The notes under the pieces were generated by a model. The model worked only from the letters and a program-made list of their open reading frames with translations. It was not told the origin of the DNA and did not search any database. A stretch of 32,043 bases of DNA from Bacteroidota bacterium (GTDB lineage: Bacteria > Bacteroidota > Ignavibacteria > Ignavibacteriales > Ignavibacteriaceae). Made by a program: the position numbers and the translations under genes. The stretch spans positions 1-32,043 of the forward strand of contig JAKAKL010000113.1 of NCBI GenBank assembly GCA_021824565.1. The letters are read 5' to 3'. Position 1 is the stretch's first letter. The number at the start of each line of letters is the position of its first letter. Below, piece after piece: positions 9,401 through 16,276 of the stretch.

Positions 9401-10009
9401 ATTAATCTTCTTGCTTATTCGGAATATGAAGAAGAGAGAAGCAGGTTTGAGTTTTTGAACAAGCAGAGAAATGATTTAATTGAATCTGAAAAAGATATTG
9501 TTAAGACGATAGAGGAGATTAATGTAAATGCTCAGACTCTTTTCATGGATACGTTTGAAAAGATCAGAACGAATTTCATAAATATTTTCAGAGGATTGTT
9601 CAACCCGGGCGATGAAGCCGATCTTCGTCTTGAAGAGAACGCCGATCCTCTCGAGGGTAAAATAGAAATTATTGCTAAGCCGAAGGGAAAGCGTCCGACA
9701 TCTATTGAACTGCTTTCAGGTGGTGAAAAAACTTTAACGGCGATAGCGTTACTGTTTGCGATTTATTTAGTAAAGCCAAGCCCGTTCTGTATACTTGATG
9801 AAATAGATGCTCCGCTTGACGATGCAAACATCGACAGGTTCACAAAAATAATTCATGACTTCAGCAAGGATACTCAGTTTATCGTGGTAACGCATAATAA
9901 ACGCACGATGGAAGCTGCAAGCACGCTGTATGGAGTAACGATGCAGGAAGAAGGAATTTCAAAATTAGTAAGTGTTAGATTTAATGAGGACTTGAATTTT
10001 GTTTCTTAA
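6419..10009 (+). CDS. smc: Chromosome segregation ATPase SMC
   Basis: Core subunit of the SMC-ScpAB condensin that organises and segregates the chromosome. The 1196-residue length is typical. Walker A is GPNGCGKT at 31-38, followed by two long coiled-coil arms rich in E, K and L. The hinge lies between about 500 and 670. The ABC signature LSGGEKTL is near 1098-1105 and Walker B FCILDEIDAP is at 1123-1132, followed by the D-loop. The start is a TTG, giving MYLSKLEILGFKSFA, which is the expected SMC N-terminus; AGGATA lies just upstream. It lies 6 nt after the GH2-like gene and overlaps the next gene by 11 nt, so all three are probably co-transcribed. scpA and scpB are not in the window. Confidence 0.98.
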   Translation: MYLSKLEILGFKSFAQKTVVNFNEGVTSIVGPNGCGKTNIVDAIRWCLGEQRSGTLRSDKMENVIFNGTSNKKPMGMAEVSLSIENNKGILPTEYSAVTITRRIFRSGESEYLLNKNICRLKDITNLFMDTGIGANAYSVIELKMVETILNNKTDERRVMFEEAAGVNKYKLRRRLALKKLDEVKADLTRVNDIVSEVEKKVNSLERQAKRADKYNKVSSTLRELEIELAERELAFYNQQKKEAREIKEQNFQAKINLESELAKLDDEIKVIKQQLSEIEYQLKIKRSELNAETEKIYNVQNNISVSVERKNSLEKNIERFKQELEELSRQLAATEKIISDGALSLKDFEDKIESKEAERYSVKEKLNRLKEELDEKRNFLKTQADILLDKFKEITGKENELSNIEKSLQSKNSSISKLNDKIQSLTGNIAKTVGYLEELSQEKKETEDKLAEAEEIYLQKQREKETLEKELNSLRAKELEIKSAINSIKDKINFIQNLIDTLEGVSKGAKALIANGDWARGEKVLLAHTGNSPEEYRFAIEASLKNNLNNILIESLEDLKSGIEYLKNNEIGKATFSIVNVFDGSKSLLEKISESISRRKAKKLSKENGFKGWAKDFIQADAKWKFYFDKILSKTAVVDTLDTAFSLSSKFSDFNFAALNGDYLDRTGIIEAGSAPRLDDSLFGRKQLLEKLKDEYPLREEELNILRQKIQSTEGKISEIDLKVLSERGRLLVNDLANVEKQIAQFEFEKQKANDEIEKTRHEIQDLVSESNKLDNEYNELQNALSNQIEEKKKADDNQHLLEEDFKKFELEYNAVVSEQNKLNLELERLLGEKKNSENAIHRANESIENIKKSVSKREYDITSSGEEAEALVINISDKRSELGKLELGKHALIEEEKKIDAEYKAVQEQITKIENQQRSLRKERDNVSETVHSSEMKLNELGMKISALQENMQENYSLTIELKEFQDNDTFDFKQRSDDVHALKQQIKNLGPINLLAYSEYEEERSRFEFLNKQRNDLIESEKDIVKTIEEINVNAQTLFMDTFEKIRTNFINIFRGLFNPGDEADLRLEENADPLEGKIEIIAKPKGKRPTSIELLSGGEKTLTAIALLFAIYLVKPSPFCILDEIDAPLDDANIDRFTKIIHDFSKDTQFIVVTHNKRTMEAASTLYGVTMQEEGISKLVSVRFNEDLNFVS

Positions 10010-11993
10010 AGACGCCCGTAAATATTTAAACAATGGGCTTAAGAAACAATTGATACTTTTATTTTTATTACAGTTTATTTGTTCTTCACAACTTGATTTT
10101 GCTCAGTGGGTAAGTAATCCCTCGGTGAATAACGAATTAGCAACCGAGACAGTTGACCCGGTAGATATTTCAGCCGTTGACGATAATAACGGCGGAGCTT
10201 TTGTTTTTTGGCAGGATAATAAATACCGTTTTCAGAATGAAATTTATTTTATACACGTTGACGGAAGCGGTAGAATAAGCTTCAAAGCAGACGGAAAAAA
10301 AATAACGGCGCTGTCAGGTCCCGAAGATAATCCTATTTGCGCATCAATATTTTCAAACAGCGCAGTAGTAGTATGGAAAGATTTTACAAGATCGAAATCC
10401 GGGATATTAATGGCTCAGCGAGTGAACTATAACGGCTCTCTTTTATGGACTGATGAAGGCAAAGTTGTAGAGTCTTCAAGTGATGAAGTATATGATTATT
10501 CTGTACGCACGGATAATTCCGGGAATACGTTTATAGCATACGTTGATAAGGAGCCGGAGATTACGGGAAATTATAAAGTTGTATTGAAAAAAATTTCTCC
10601 TGCCGGAGAAGAAGAGTTTGATAAAGATGAAGTGTCTCTTAATAAATCGAGAATCAAAAAAAGCATGACTGAAGTAATTCCTGACGATGAAGGAGGCGCA
10701 TATTTATTTTGGCTCGAAGTTGTTGACGAAAAAGTAATCCTATTTGGTCAGCATGTTAATGCAGAAGGAAAAGAAAATTGGGGAAGGAAACCGATAGAGA
10801 TATCGAATAGAATTCATAATGTGCTTAACTTTACTGTTGCAAAAACCGGCTGGGGCGATTTATATGTTGCGTGGCAGATACAAAGTTCAGACAGAGTGAT
10901 TTACCATCAGTTAATAAATGAAAAAGGTAAAGTACTCTGGTATCCGGGAGGAAGACTTGCGGCAAATCTAAAAGGCAACGACGTTAATCCGCAGGCTGTA
11001 TATACTGATTCGGCAATTGTGTTAAGCTGGACGAATGATTATAAAAGACAAAAAGAAATTGTTGTGCAGAAATTTGATAGGCGCGGCAGAATAATGTGGA
11101 ATAGAGGAGGCGTTAAAGCAGTAGCGGTTAAAAGTCAGCAATTCGGTCAGCATATAATAAGCGACGGAGCAGGCGGCGTAATACTTGCGTGGGTTGACAG
11201 CAGAACTGATTCAACATACGCAGATATTTATGCGCAGCGTATTGACAAAAATGGAAATCTAATCTGGAATCCGTCCGGGTTAGAAGCTGCAGTAAATTAT
11301 AATACGCCTAAAAGTTATTTGAGTCTATTGTCAAGCGACGGCGGTGCAATTATAATTTTCAAAAATCGTAGAAATGGATTCAATAAGATTTATGCACAGA
11401 AAATATTTAGTTCCGGAAGTTTAATCTCTCAAATGTCAAGGCTGTCGGCACAGGTTGAAAATGATTCTGTAGAAATTTCATGGAGCGTATCGAATGAAAG
11501 AAGCGCTGATGTGTATGATATTCAAAGAGCTGTAGAATCGGACACATCGGGTATATACTGGAAGACGGTTTATACTTTTAGATCGTCAGTCGACACAAGC
11601 ATTAAGAACTATAGTTATATGGATCAGCCGGATACTTCGGGAACGCTGTATTATCGTGTTGAACAAACAGACGCAGCCGGAGATATTCAACCCTCCGATA
11701 TTGCCCGTGTAAATTATTTTGGAGAGAATTCCGATATAATGGTAATGCAGAATAATCCGAATCCATTTTCTGATTCTACCGACATAAGTTTTTATTTGCC
11801 TTCTGCCGATAGAGTCACAATTGAGTTTTACGACAGCCATGTAAATATGATTAGTCAAATTGATGATAAGCGATACCCGTCGGGGGAAAATCATATAATG
11901 TTTTCAGCTCAAGGATTAAAACCTGGAATTTATTTTTATCGCTTCAAATGCGAAGACTATGTTGAAGTAAAAAAAATGGTAATTACTAATTAG
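9999..11993 (+). CDS. Secreted repeat protein with T9SS sorting domain
   Basis: The 664-residue protein starts at a TTG inside the end of smc, with GAGGA about 10 nt upstream. A basic stretch and a hydrophobic segment (LILLFLLQFICSS) form a signal peptide ending near DFAQ. Residues about 45-450 contain about eight repeats of roughly 48 residues built on W-x-D, then IYxQxID, then NGxLxW (for example ILAWVDSRTDS and IYAQRIDKNGNLIW), suggesting a beta-propeller. A fibronectin-like region follows. The last 85 residues are a T9SS type-A tail (NNPNPFSDSTD near 586, then GIYFYRF and KKMVITN). No enzyme family was recognised. Co-translation with smc is odd for an exported protein. Confidence 0.85.
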   Translation: MFLKDARKYLNNGLKKQLILLFLLQFICSSQLDFAQWVSNPSVNNELATETVDPVDISAVDDNNGGAFVFWQDNKYRFQNEIYFIHVDGSGRISFKADGKKITALSGPEDNPICASIFSNSAVVVWKDFTRSKSGILMAQRVNYNGSLLWTDEGKVVESSSDEVYDYSVRTDNSGNTFIAYVDKEPEITGNYKVVLKKISPAGEEEFDKDEVSLNKSRIKKSMTEVIPDDEGGAYLFWLEVVDEKVILFGQHVNAEGKENWGRKPIEISNRIHNVLNFTVAKTGWGDLYVAWQIQSSDRVIYHQLINEKGKVLWYPGGRLAANLKGNDVNPQAVYTDSAIVLSWTNDYKRQKEIVVQKFDRRGRIMWNRGGVKAVAVKSQQFGQHIISDGAGGVILAWVDSRTDSTYADIYAQRIDKNGNLIWNPSGLEAAVNYNTPKSYLSLLSSDGGAIIIFKNRRNGFNKIYAQKIFSSGSLISQMSRLSAQVENDSVEISWSVSNERSADVYDIQRAVESDTSGIYWKTVYTFRSSVDTSIKNYSYMDQPDTSGTLYYRVEQTDAAGDIQPSDIARVNYFGENSDIMVMQNNPNPFSDSTDISFYLPSADRVTIEFYDSHVNMISQIDDKRYPSGENHIMFSAQGLKPGIYFYRFKCEDYVEVKKMVITN

Positions 11994-11995
11994 CA

Positions 11996-12715
11996 ATGTC
12001 AGAAAAAGTTTTTAAAATATTCGTTGATTTCGACGGCACAATTTCAAAAGAAGATGTCGGTGAAGCTATTTTCCGTCATTTCGGCGATAAGGGAAAAGTT
12101 GATTCAATAATCTCTCTTCTGCTCAATGATGAAATTACTGCGAGAGAGTGCTGGCTGATGCTCTGCCGCTCTGTTGATAGCATTGATGAAGAAACCTTAA
12201 ATCAATTTGTTGATAAGATAGAAGTTGATCATACTTTTAAAAATCTTGAAAATTATTGTGCAAAAAATAAAATTGAGATGTACGTACTTAGCGATGGTTT
12301 TGATTTTTATATCAACAGAATTTTTGGAAGGGAAAAGCTGACTCATTTGCAAGTTTATTCAAATAAGCTGCTGATAAAAGATCGCAATCTAATTCCCGAG
12401 TTTCCTTATCTTGATAATAGTTGTTCAAGCTCTGCTAACTGCAAGAGAAATCATATAATCAACCACAGCAGCGACGATGACTTTACGGTTTTTATCGGTG
12501 ACGGCAATTCAGATAAATATACTTCGCAGTTCTGCGACTTTATATTTGCCAAGAATGATCTTCTGAGATATTGCGAGCGTGAAAGGATTACATATTTCCC
12601 TTTTAGTAATTTTGATGATGTCGTTTTGAAGATCGATCAGCTTCGATCAAAAAAAAGATTAAAGAAAAGACACCAGGCAGAATTGAAAAGAAGAGAAGTT
12701 TATTTAACCGAATAA
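11996..12715 (+). CDS. HAD-superfamily phosphatase, MtnX/SerB-like
   Basis: A 239-residue cytoplasmic HAD hydrolase. Motif I is VDFDGT, with nucleophile Asp11 and Asp13. Motif II is VLSDG near residue 98, and motif III/IV is FIGDGNSD near 160. The C-terminal pattern FIFAKNDLLRYCERE is typical of MtnX-like phosphatases (2,3-diketo-5-methylthiopentyl-1-phosphate phosphatase of methionine salvage) and related phosphoserine phosphatase-like proteins. No other methionine salvage genes are nearby, so the substrate is open. The last 30 residues are strongly basic (KKRLKKRHQAELKRRE). It starts 2 nt after the T9SS protein gene; no clear ribosome site is visible, which suits translational coupling. Confidence 0.8.
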   Translation: MSEKVFKIFVDFDGTISKEDVGEAIFRHFGDKGKVDSIISLLLNDEITARECWLMLCRSVDSIDEETLNQFVDKIEVDHTFKNLENYCAKNKIEMYVLSDGFDFYINRIFGREKLTHLQVYSNKLLIKDRNLIPEFPYLDNSCSSSANCKRNHIINHSSDDDFTVFIGDGNSDKYTSQFCDFIFAKNDLLRYCERERITYFPFSNFDDVVLKIDQLRSKKRLKKRHQAELKRREVYLTE

Positions 12716-12767
12716 TATTTTGAAAATTATCGAATAAGAATTTTTAATAACGACTAAATAATATCAA

Positions 12768-13361
12768 ATGACAAATTCATCTATAGCATCAAAATTTTTT
12801 AAATACCGGAGTTATACTCCTATCCCGTTTTTAATATTAATGTTTCTTTATGAAGATGCAAATATTTGGAGTTTGATAGCAGGCTTCATAGTTGCGCTAA
12901 TCGGAGAATCGATAAGACTTTGGGGCGTAAGCTGGGCAGGCAGCGAAACACGCACAACGGGCAGCGTGGGCGGCACATATTTAATTATCAGCGGTCCTTT
13001 TTCACACGTCAGAAATCCACTTTATGTCGGAAATATTTTGATGTATTTCGGGCTTGGCTTAATGTCCTTTTCAATTTTTCCTTACCTTCAAATTGTCGCG
13101 CTGGTTTTCTTTTTCGTTCAGTATCATTTTATAATCAAAGAAGAAGAAAATTATTTGCAGAAAGCATACGGAGAAAGTTATCAAAATTATCTTAAAAATG
13201 TTCCGAGAATTTTTCCGCGCCTTACAAGATACAAAGCTGCGAAAGTCGAACAGCCGCCGTTTAATTTGAAAGAAGGATTGAAATCAGAGAAGAGAACACT
13301 GCAGGCATTTGCTGTTGTTTCGCTGACAATTTTTTTAATCTGGTTTTTTAGAAGAATGTAA
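12768..13361 (+). CDS. Isoprenylcysteine/PEMT-type integral membrane methyltransferase
   Basis: The 197-residue membrane protein has about four or five hydrophobic segments. It carries the ICMT/PEMT signature: GPFSHVRNPLYVGN around residues 77-90, then EEENYLQKAYGESYQNYLKNVPRIFPR around 125-151, which holds the SAM-binding Glu and Arg-Pro type residues. The family methylates isoprenyl-cysteine, phospholipid amines or other membrane substrates with SAM; the substrate here is unknown. A last hydrophobic segment near the C-terminus (VVSLTIFLIWFF) completes it. It lies between the HAD gene and lpxB on the same strand, 52 nt after the first and 7 nt before the second, so it is probably in the lipid A operon. 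Confidence 0.8.
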   Translation: MTNSSIASKFFKYRSYTPIPFLILMFLYEDANIWSLIAGFIVALIGESIRLWGVSWAGSETRTTGSVGGTYLIISGPFSHVRNPLYVGNILMYFGLGLMSFSIFPYLQIVALVFFFVQYHFIIKEEENYLQKAYGESYQNYLKNVPRIFPRLTRYKAAKVEQPPFNLKEGLKSEKRTLQAFAVVSLTIFLIWFFRRM

Positions 13362-13368
13362 TTTTACT

Positions 13369-14514
13369 TTGAACTCGGATTATAAAAATATTATGATCAT
13401 AGCTGGAGAAATTTCCGGTGACATGCACGGTGCGGCTCTTATTAAGGAATTAAAAAGATTGGATGAGGGAATTAATATCTTTGGAATCGGCGGTGATAAA
13501 ATGAAAGCCGCTGGAATGCAGATAGCTTATCATATAAACAGCATGGCTTTTCTTGGCTTCGCTGAAGTGATAAGGCATCTTCCATTTATCAGAAGAGTTC
13601 AAAAAGAATTAATTGAAATTATAAAAGAAAAAATGATCCGGACGGTTGTCTTAATTGATTATCCAGGCTTTAATCTAAGTATTGCCAAGAAATTGAAAAA
13701 GCTCGGTATAAAAATTATTTATTATATATCGCCCCAAATATGGGCGTGGGGCGCAGGCAGGATAAAAAAAATTAGGAATCTTGTTAGTAAGATGCTTGTG
13801 GTTTTCCCTTTTGAAAAAGATTTTTACAAAGAGAGCGGAGTTGAAGTTGAGTTCGTCGGTCATCCGTTGCTTGAAAGAATCAGCAGCTATAATTTCTTAA
13901 CTAAAGAAGAACTTTGTGAAAAATTTAATTTTGATCGCGGGAAAGAAATTTTACTTATTCTGCCGGGAAGCCGTCAGCATGAAGTTGAAAAAATTTTCCC
14001 GGAATGTATGAAAGCTGCGGAAAGTATTGCCAAAGAATTTGGTTTGCAGATTGTAATTGCCTGTTCGCCGAATATAAATGAAAATTTATTTAGAAAAATT
14101 TCGGGATCAGATGATTTTAGAATTGTTAAAGGATATACCTATGATCTGCTTAAAAATTCTAAGATAGGTATAATAAAATCCGGAACATCAACGCTCGAAG
14201 CAGCGCTGCTTGGTCTGCCGATGGTTATTGTTTATAAAACAAGTTTCTTAACATATTATATTGGAAAGAAACTGATTAAAGTTGATAATATAGGACTGGC
14301 AAATATAGTAGCTGGAGAAAATATTGCTGTTGAATTAATTCAAAATGAAGTTGCAAACGATAAAATTTCATTAGAGTTAAAAAAAATTTTATCCGATGAC
14401 AGTCTTTATTTTTCAATTAAAAGTAAAATGTCGGCTGTTAGATCGCATTTAGGAGAAATCGGAGCATCGGAAAGAGCCGCAAAAATAATTTATAAAGCGC
14501 TGAATGAAGCTTAA
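13369..14514 (+). CDS. lpxB: Lipid-A-disaccharide synthase
   Basis: Joins UDP-2,3-diacylglucosamine to 2,3-diacylglucosamine-1-phosphate (lipid X) to make the lipid A disaccharide, at the inner face of the cytoplasmic membrane. The 381-residue length is normal. Visible family blocks are IAGEISGDMHGA at the N-terminus, GIGGDKMKAAGM, YISPQIWAWGAGRIKKI, FPFEKDFY, EFVGHPLLE, LLILPGSRQHEVEKI and KSGTSTLEAALLGLPMVIVYK. The start taken is TTG at 13369, giving MNSDYKNIMIIAGE; the ATG at 13393 would leave only two or three residues before the glycine motif, shorter than usual. It overlaps the next gene by 11 nt. Confidence 0.96.
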   Translation: MNSDYKNIMIIAGEISGDMHGAALIKELKRLDEGINIFGIGGDKMKAAGMQIAYHINSMAFLGFAEVIRHLPFIRRVQKELIEIIKEKMIRTVVLIDYPGFNLSIAKKLKKLGIKIIYYISPQIWAWGAGRIKKIRNLVSKMLVVFPFEKDFYKESGVEVEFVGHPLLERISSYNFLTKEELCEKFNFDRGKEILLILPGSRQHEVEKIFPECMKAAESIAKEFGLQIVIACSPNINENLFRKISGSDDFRIVKGYTYDLLKNSKIGIIKSGTSTLEAALLGLPMVIVYKTSFLTYYIGKKLIKVDNIGLANIVAGENIAVELIQNEVANDKISLELKKILSDDSLYFSIKSKMSAVRSHLGEIGASERAAKIIYKALNEA

Positions 14515-15163
14515 AAAAATACGGCAGGATTTTTTAAGATTTATCGGCAACCATTTTCTTTATTATGCGGTAAATGTTCTTTGTAAAAGTTTGAAGTTCA
14601 ATTACACTAATAAAAATATAATTGACGAATTGGAGCGGCAAAATAAAAATTTTGTTCTTGCGTTCTGGCATGGCAGCATGCTGCTTCCGTGGTATTTATT
14701 CAAAAATAAAAATTTTGTCGCTTTAACAAGTCAAAGCAAGGACGGCGATTTGCTTGCAAGAATATTGAAGCGCTGGAATTACGATGTCGTTCGCGGCTCA
14801 AGCAGCAAAGGCGGCGAGGTTGCACTCGGAATTATGGTCGATTATGCAAAAAATAAATCCTCGATTGCGATAACACCAGATGGACCAAAAGGACCGCCGC
14901 ATCAATTTAAAGCCGGCGCAGTTATTATCGCTAAACGAAGCGGGCTGCCGGTAGTGCTCGCTGCAGTTGGCGTTAAACGTAAAAGGAATTTAAAAAGCTG
15001 GGACAGCTTTGAAATTCCAAAACTTTTTTCGCCGGCGAATGTTTTGTTTTCGGAACCGATGTATGTTGATGAAAAATTAAATCATGATGAAATTTCACAG
15101 GCGATAAAAAATTGTGAAATAAAATTGAATGAACTAAGCTTTAAAGCTAATTTGTTCAACTGA
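14504..15163 (+). CDS. DUF374 lysophospholipid acyltransferase-family protein
   Basis: The 219-residue protein belongs to the DUF374 branch of the LPLAT acyltransferases. Visible blocks are FVLAFWHGSMLLPWY (the His replaces the usual HX4D box), ALTSQSKDGDLLARIL, VVRGSSSKGGEVAL, and AITPDGPKGPPHQFKAGAV, followed by AKRSGLPVVL. Members probably transfer acyl chains to lipid A precursors or lysophospholipids at the inner membrane. Placement between lpxB and lpxK, with an 11-nt overlap with lpxB, argues for a lipid A role here, perhaps secondary acylation; this is inference. One hydrophobic N-terminal stretch could anchor it. Confidence 0.85.
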   Translation: MKLKKIRQDFLRFIGNHFLYYAVNVLCKSLKFNYTNKNIIDELERQNKNFVLAFWHGSMLLPWYLFKNKNFVALTSQSKDGDLLARILKRWNYDVVRGSSSKGGEVALGIMVDYAKNKSSIAITPDGPKGPPHQFKAGAVIIAKRSGLPVVLAAVGVKRKRNLKSWDSFEIPKLFSPANVLFSEPMYVDEKLNHDEISQAIKNCEIKLNELSFKANLFN

Positions 15164-15190
15164 AAGTTTTAAAAGTGTAGACAAGAGTAA

Positions 15191-16234
15191 ATGAAGTTTT
15201 TACGAATCATATTGCTTCCATTAATACCGGTTTATGCTTTTGTGATTAGAGTTAGAAACTTGTTCTTTGATAAAAATATTTTTAAGTATCAAAAAGTAAA
15301 CGCAAAAATTATTTCTGTCGGTAATCTTACGGTCGGCGGCTCCGGCAAAACTCCTATGGTAATTTATTTGGCTAACCTGCTAAACGATAATGGGAAAAAG
15401 ACAGGAGTGCTCAGCAGAGGGTACGGAAGAAAGTCGCATGGCTTTGTTCTTGTATCCGACAGTAACAAAGTATTAACAACGGTTGATTTATGCGGCGACG
15501 AAATTTATCATACTGTGAAAGAAACAAATCTTCCTGCGGCTGTTTCCGAGAACCGAGTTGAAGGAGCAAGAAAATTAATTCTGAGGACCGGCATTGATAC
15601 AATTGTACTTGACGATGCTTATCAGCATAGATGGATTTATCGCGACGCAAATCTTCTTCTTTTTGAGCAAAAATTTTTGTTGGACAAAAGAATACTAAAC
15701 CAAAGCCTTCTGCCGACAGGCTTGATGCGCGAGCCTTTCAGATCGGTTGAAAGAGCGGACGCTGTTATAATTAACAGAAAATTTTCTGAGAGAAAAGAAA
15801 TGCCGGCAGCCTTAAATAAATATTTTCATGATAAAATGGTTTTCACCGCATATTACGAAGCGGTTGGCTTGGTTGATATAAAAAAGCAAACCTTCTACAA
15901 AATAGAAGATTTTGAAGGACAAAAAAGTTTAGTCGTTTCTGGAATTGCAAACCCGTTTTCATTTATCAACGCTCTGGAGCAAACTAAAATTGATACGCAA
16001 AATCAAATTATTTTTAGAGATCATAAAAATTATGCATTAAAAGAAGTTCAGAGAATTAGAAAAGAATTTTACGACACCAATTCGCACTCGGTGGTTACAA
16101 CAGAAAAAGATGCCGTTAAGCTCGCTAAATTTTCCAAAGAACTGGACGACATAGATATTTTCTACTTAAAAATTAAAATAAGATTGGACGACGAAATTAC
16201 TTTTAAGAATTTTTTATTAGATAAAATTAATTAA
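15191..16234 (+). CDS. lpxK: Tetraacyldisaccharide 4'-kinase
   Basis: Adds the 4'-phosphate to the lipid A disaccharide using ATP, at the cytoplasmic face of the inner membrane. The 347-residue protein starts with a hydrophobic membrane-associating segment. Its P-loop is VGNLTVGGSGKTP at residues 43-55, followed by VLSRGYGRKSHGF, the DDAYQHR block (residues about 140-147) and the late VVTTEKDAVKL motif. The order lpxB, DUF374, lpxK puts two consecutive steps of the Raetz pathway in one operon. It starts 27 nt after the DUF374 gene. Confidence 0.97.
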   Translation: MKFLRIILLPLIPVYAFVIRVRNLFFDKNIFKYQKVNAKIISVGNLTVGGSGKTPMVIYLANLLNDNGKKTGVLSRGYGRKSHGFVLVSDSNKVLTTVDLCGDEIYHTVKETNLPAAVSENRVEGARKLILRTGIDTIVLDDAYQHRWIYRDANLLLFEQKFLLDKRILNQSLLPTGLMREPFRSVERADAVIINRKFSERKEMPAALNKYFHDKMVFTAYYEAVGLVDIKKQTFYKIEDFEGQKSLVVSGIANPFSFINALEQTKIDTQNQIIFRDHKNYALKEVQRIRKEFYDTNSHSVVTTEKDAVKLAKFSKELDDIDIFYLKIKIRLDDEITFKNFLLDKIN

Positions 16235-16276
16235 CAATATTTTTCAAATACCCAAACTATATAAAGGAAAAATAAA

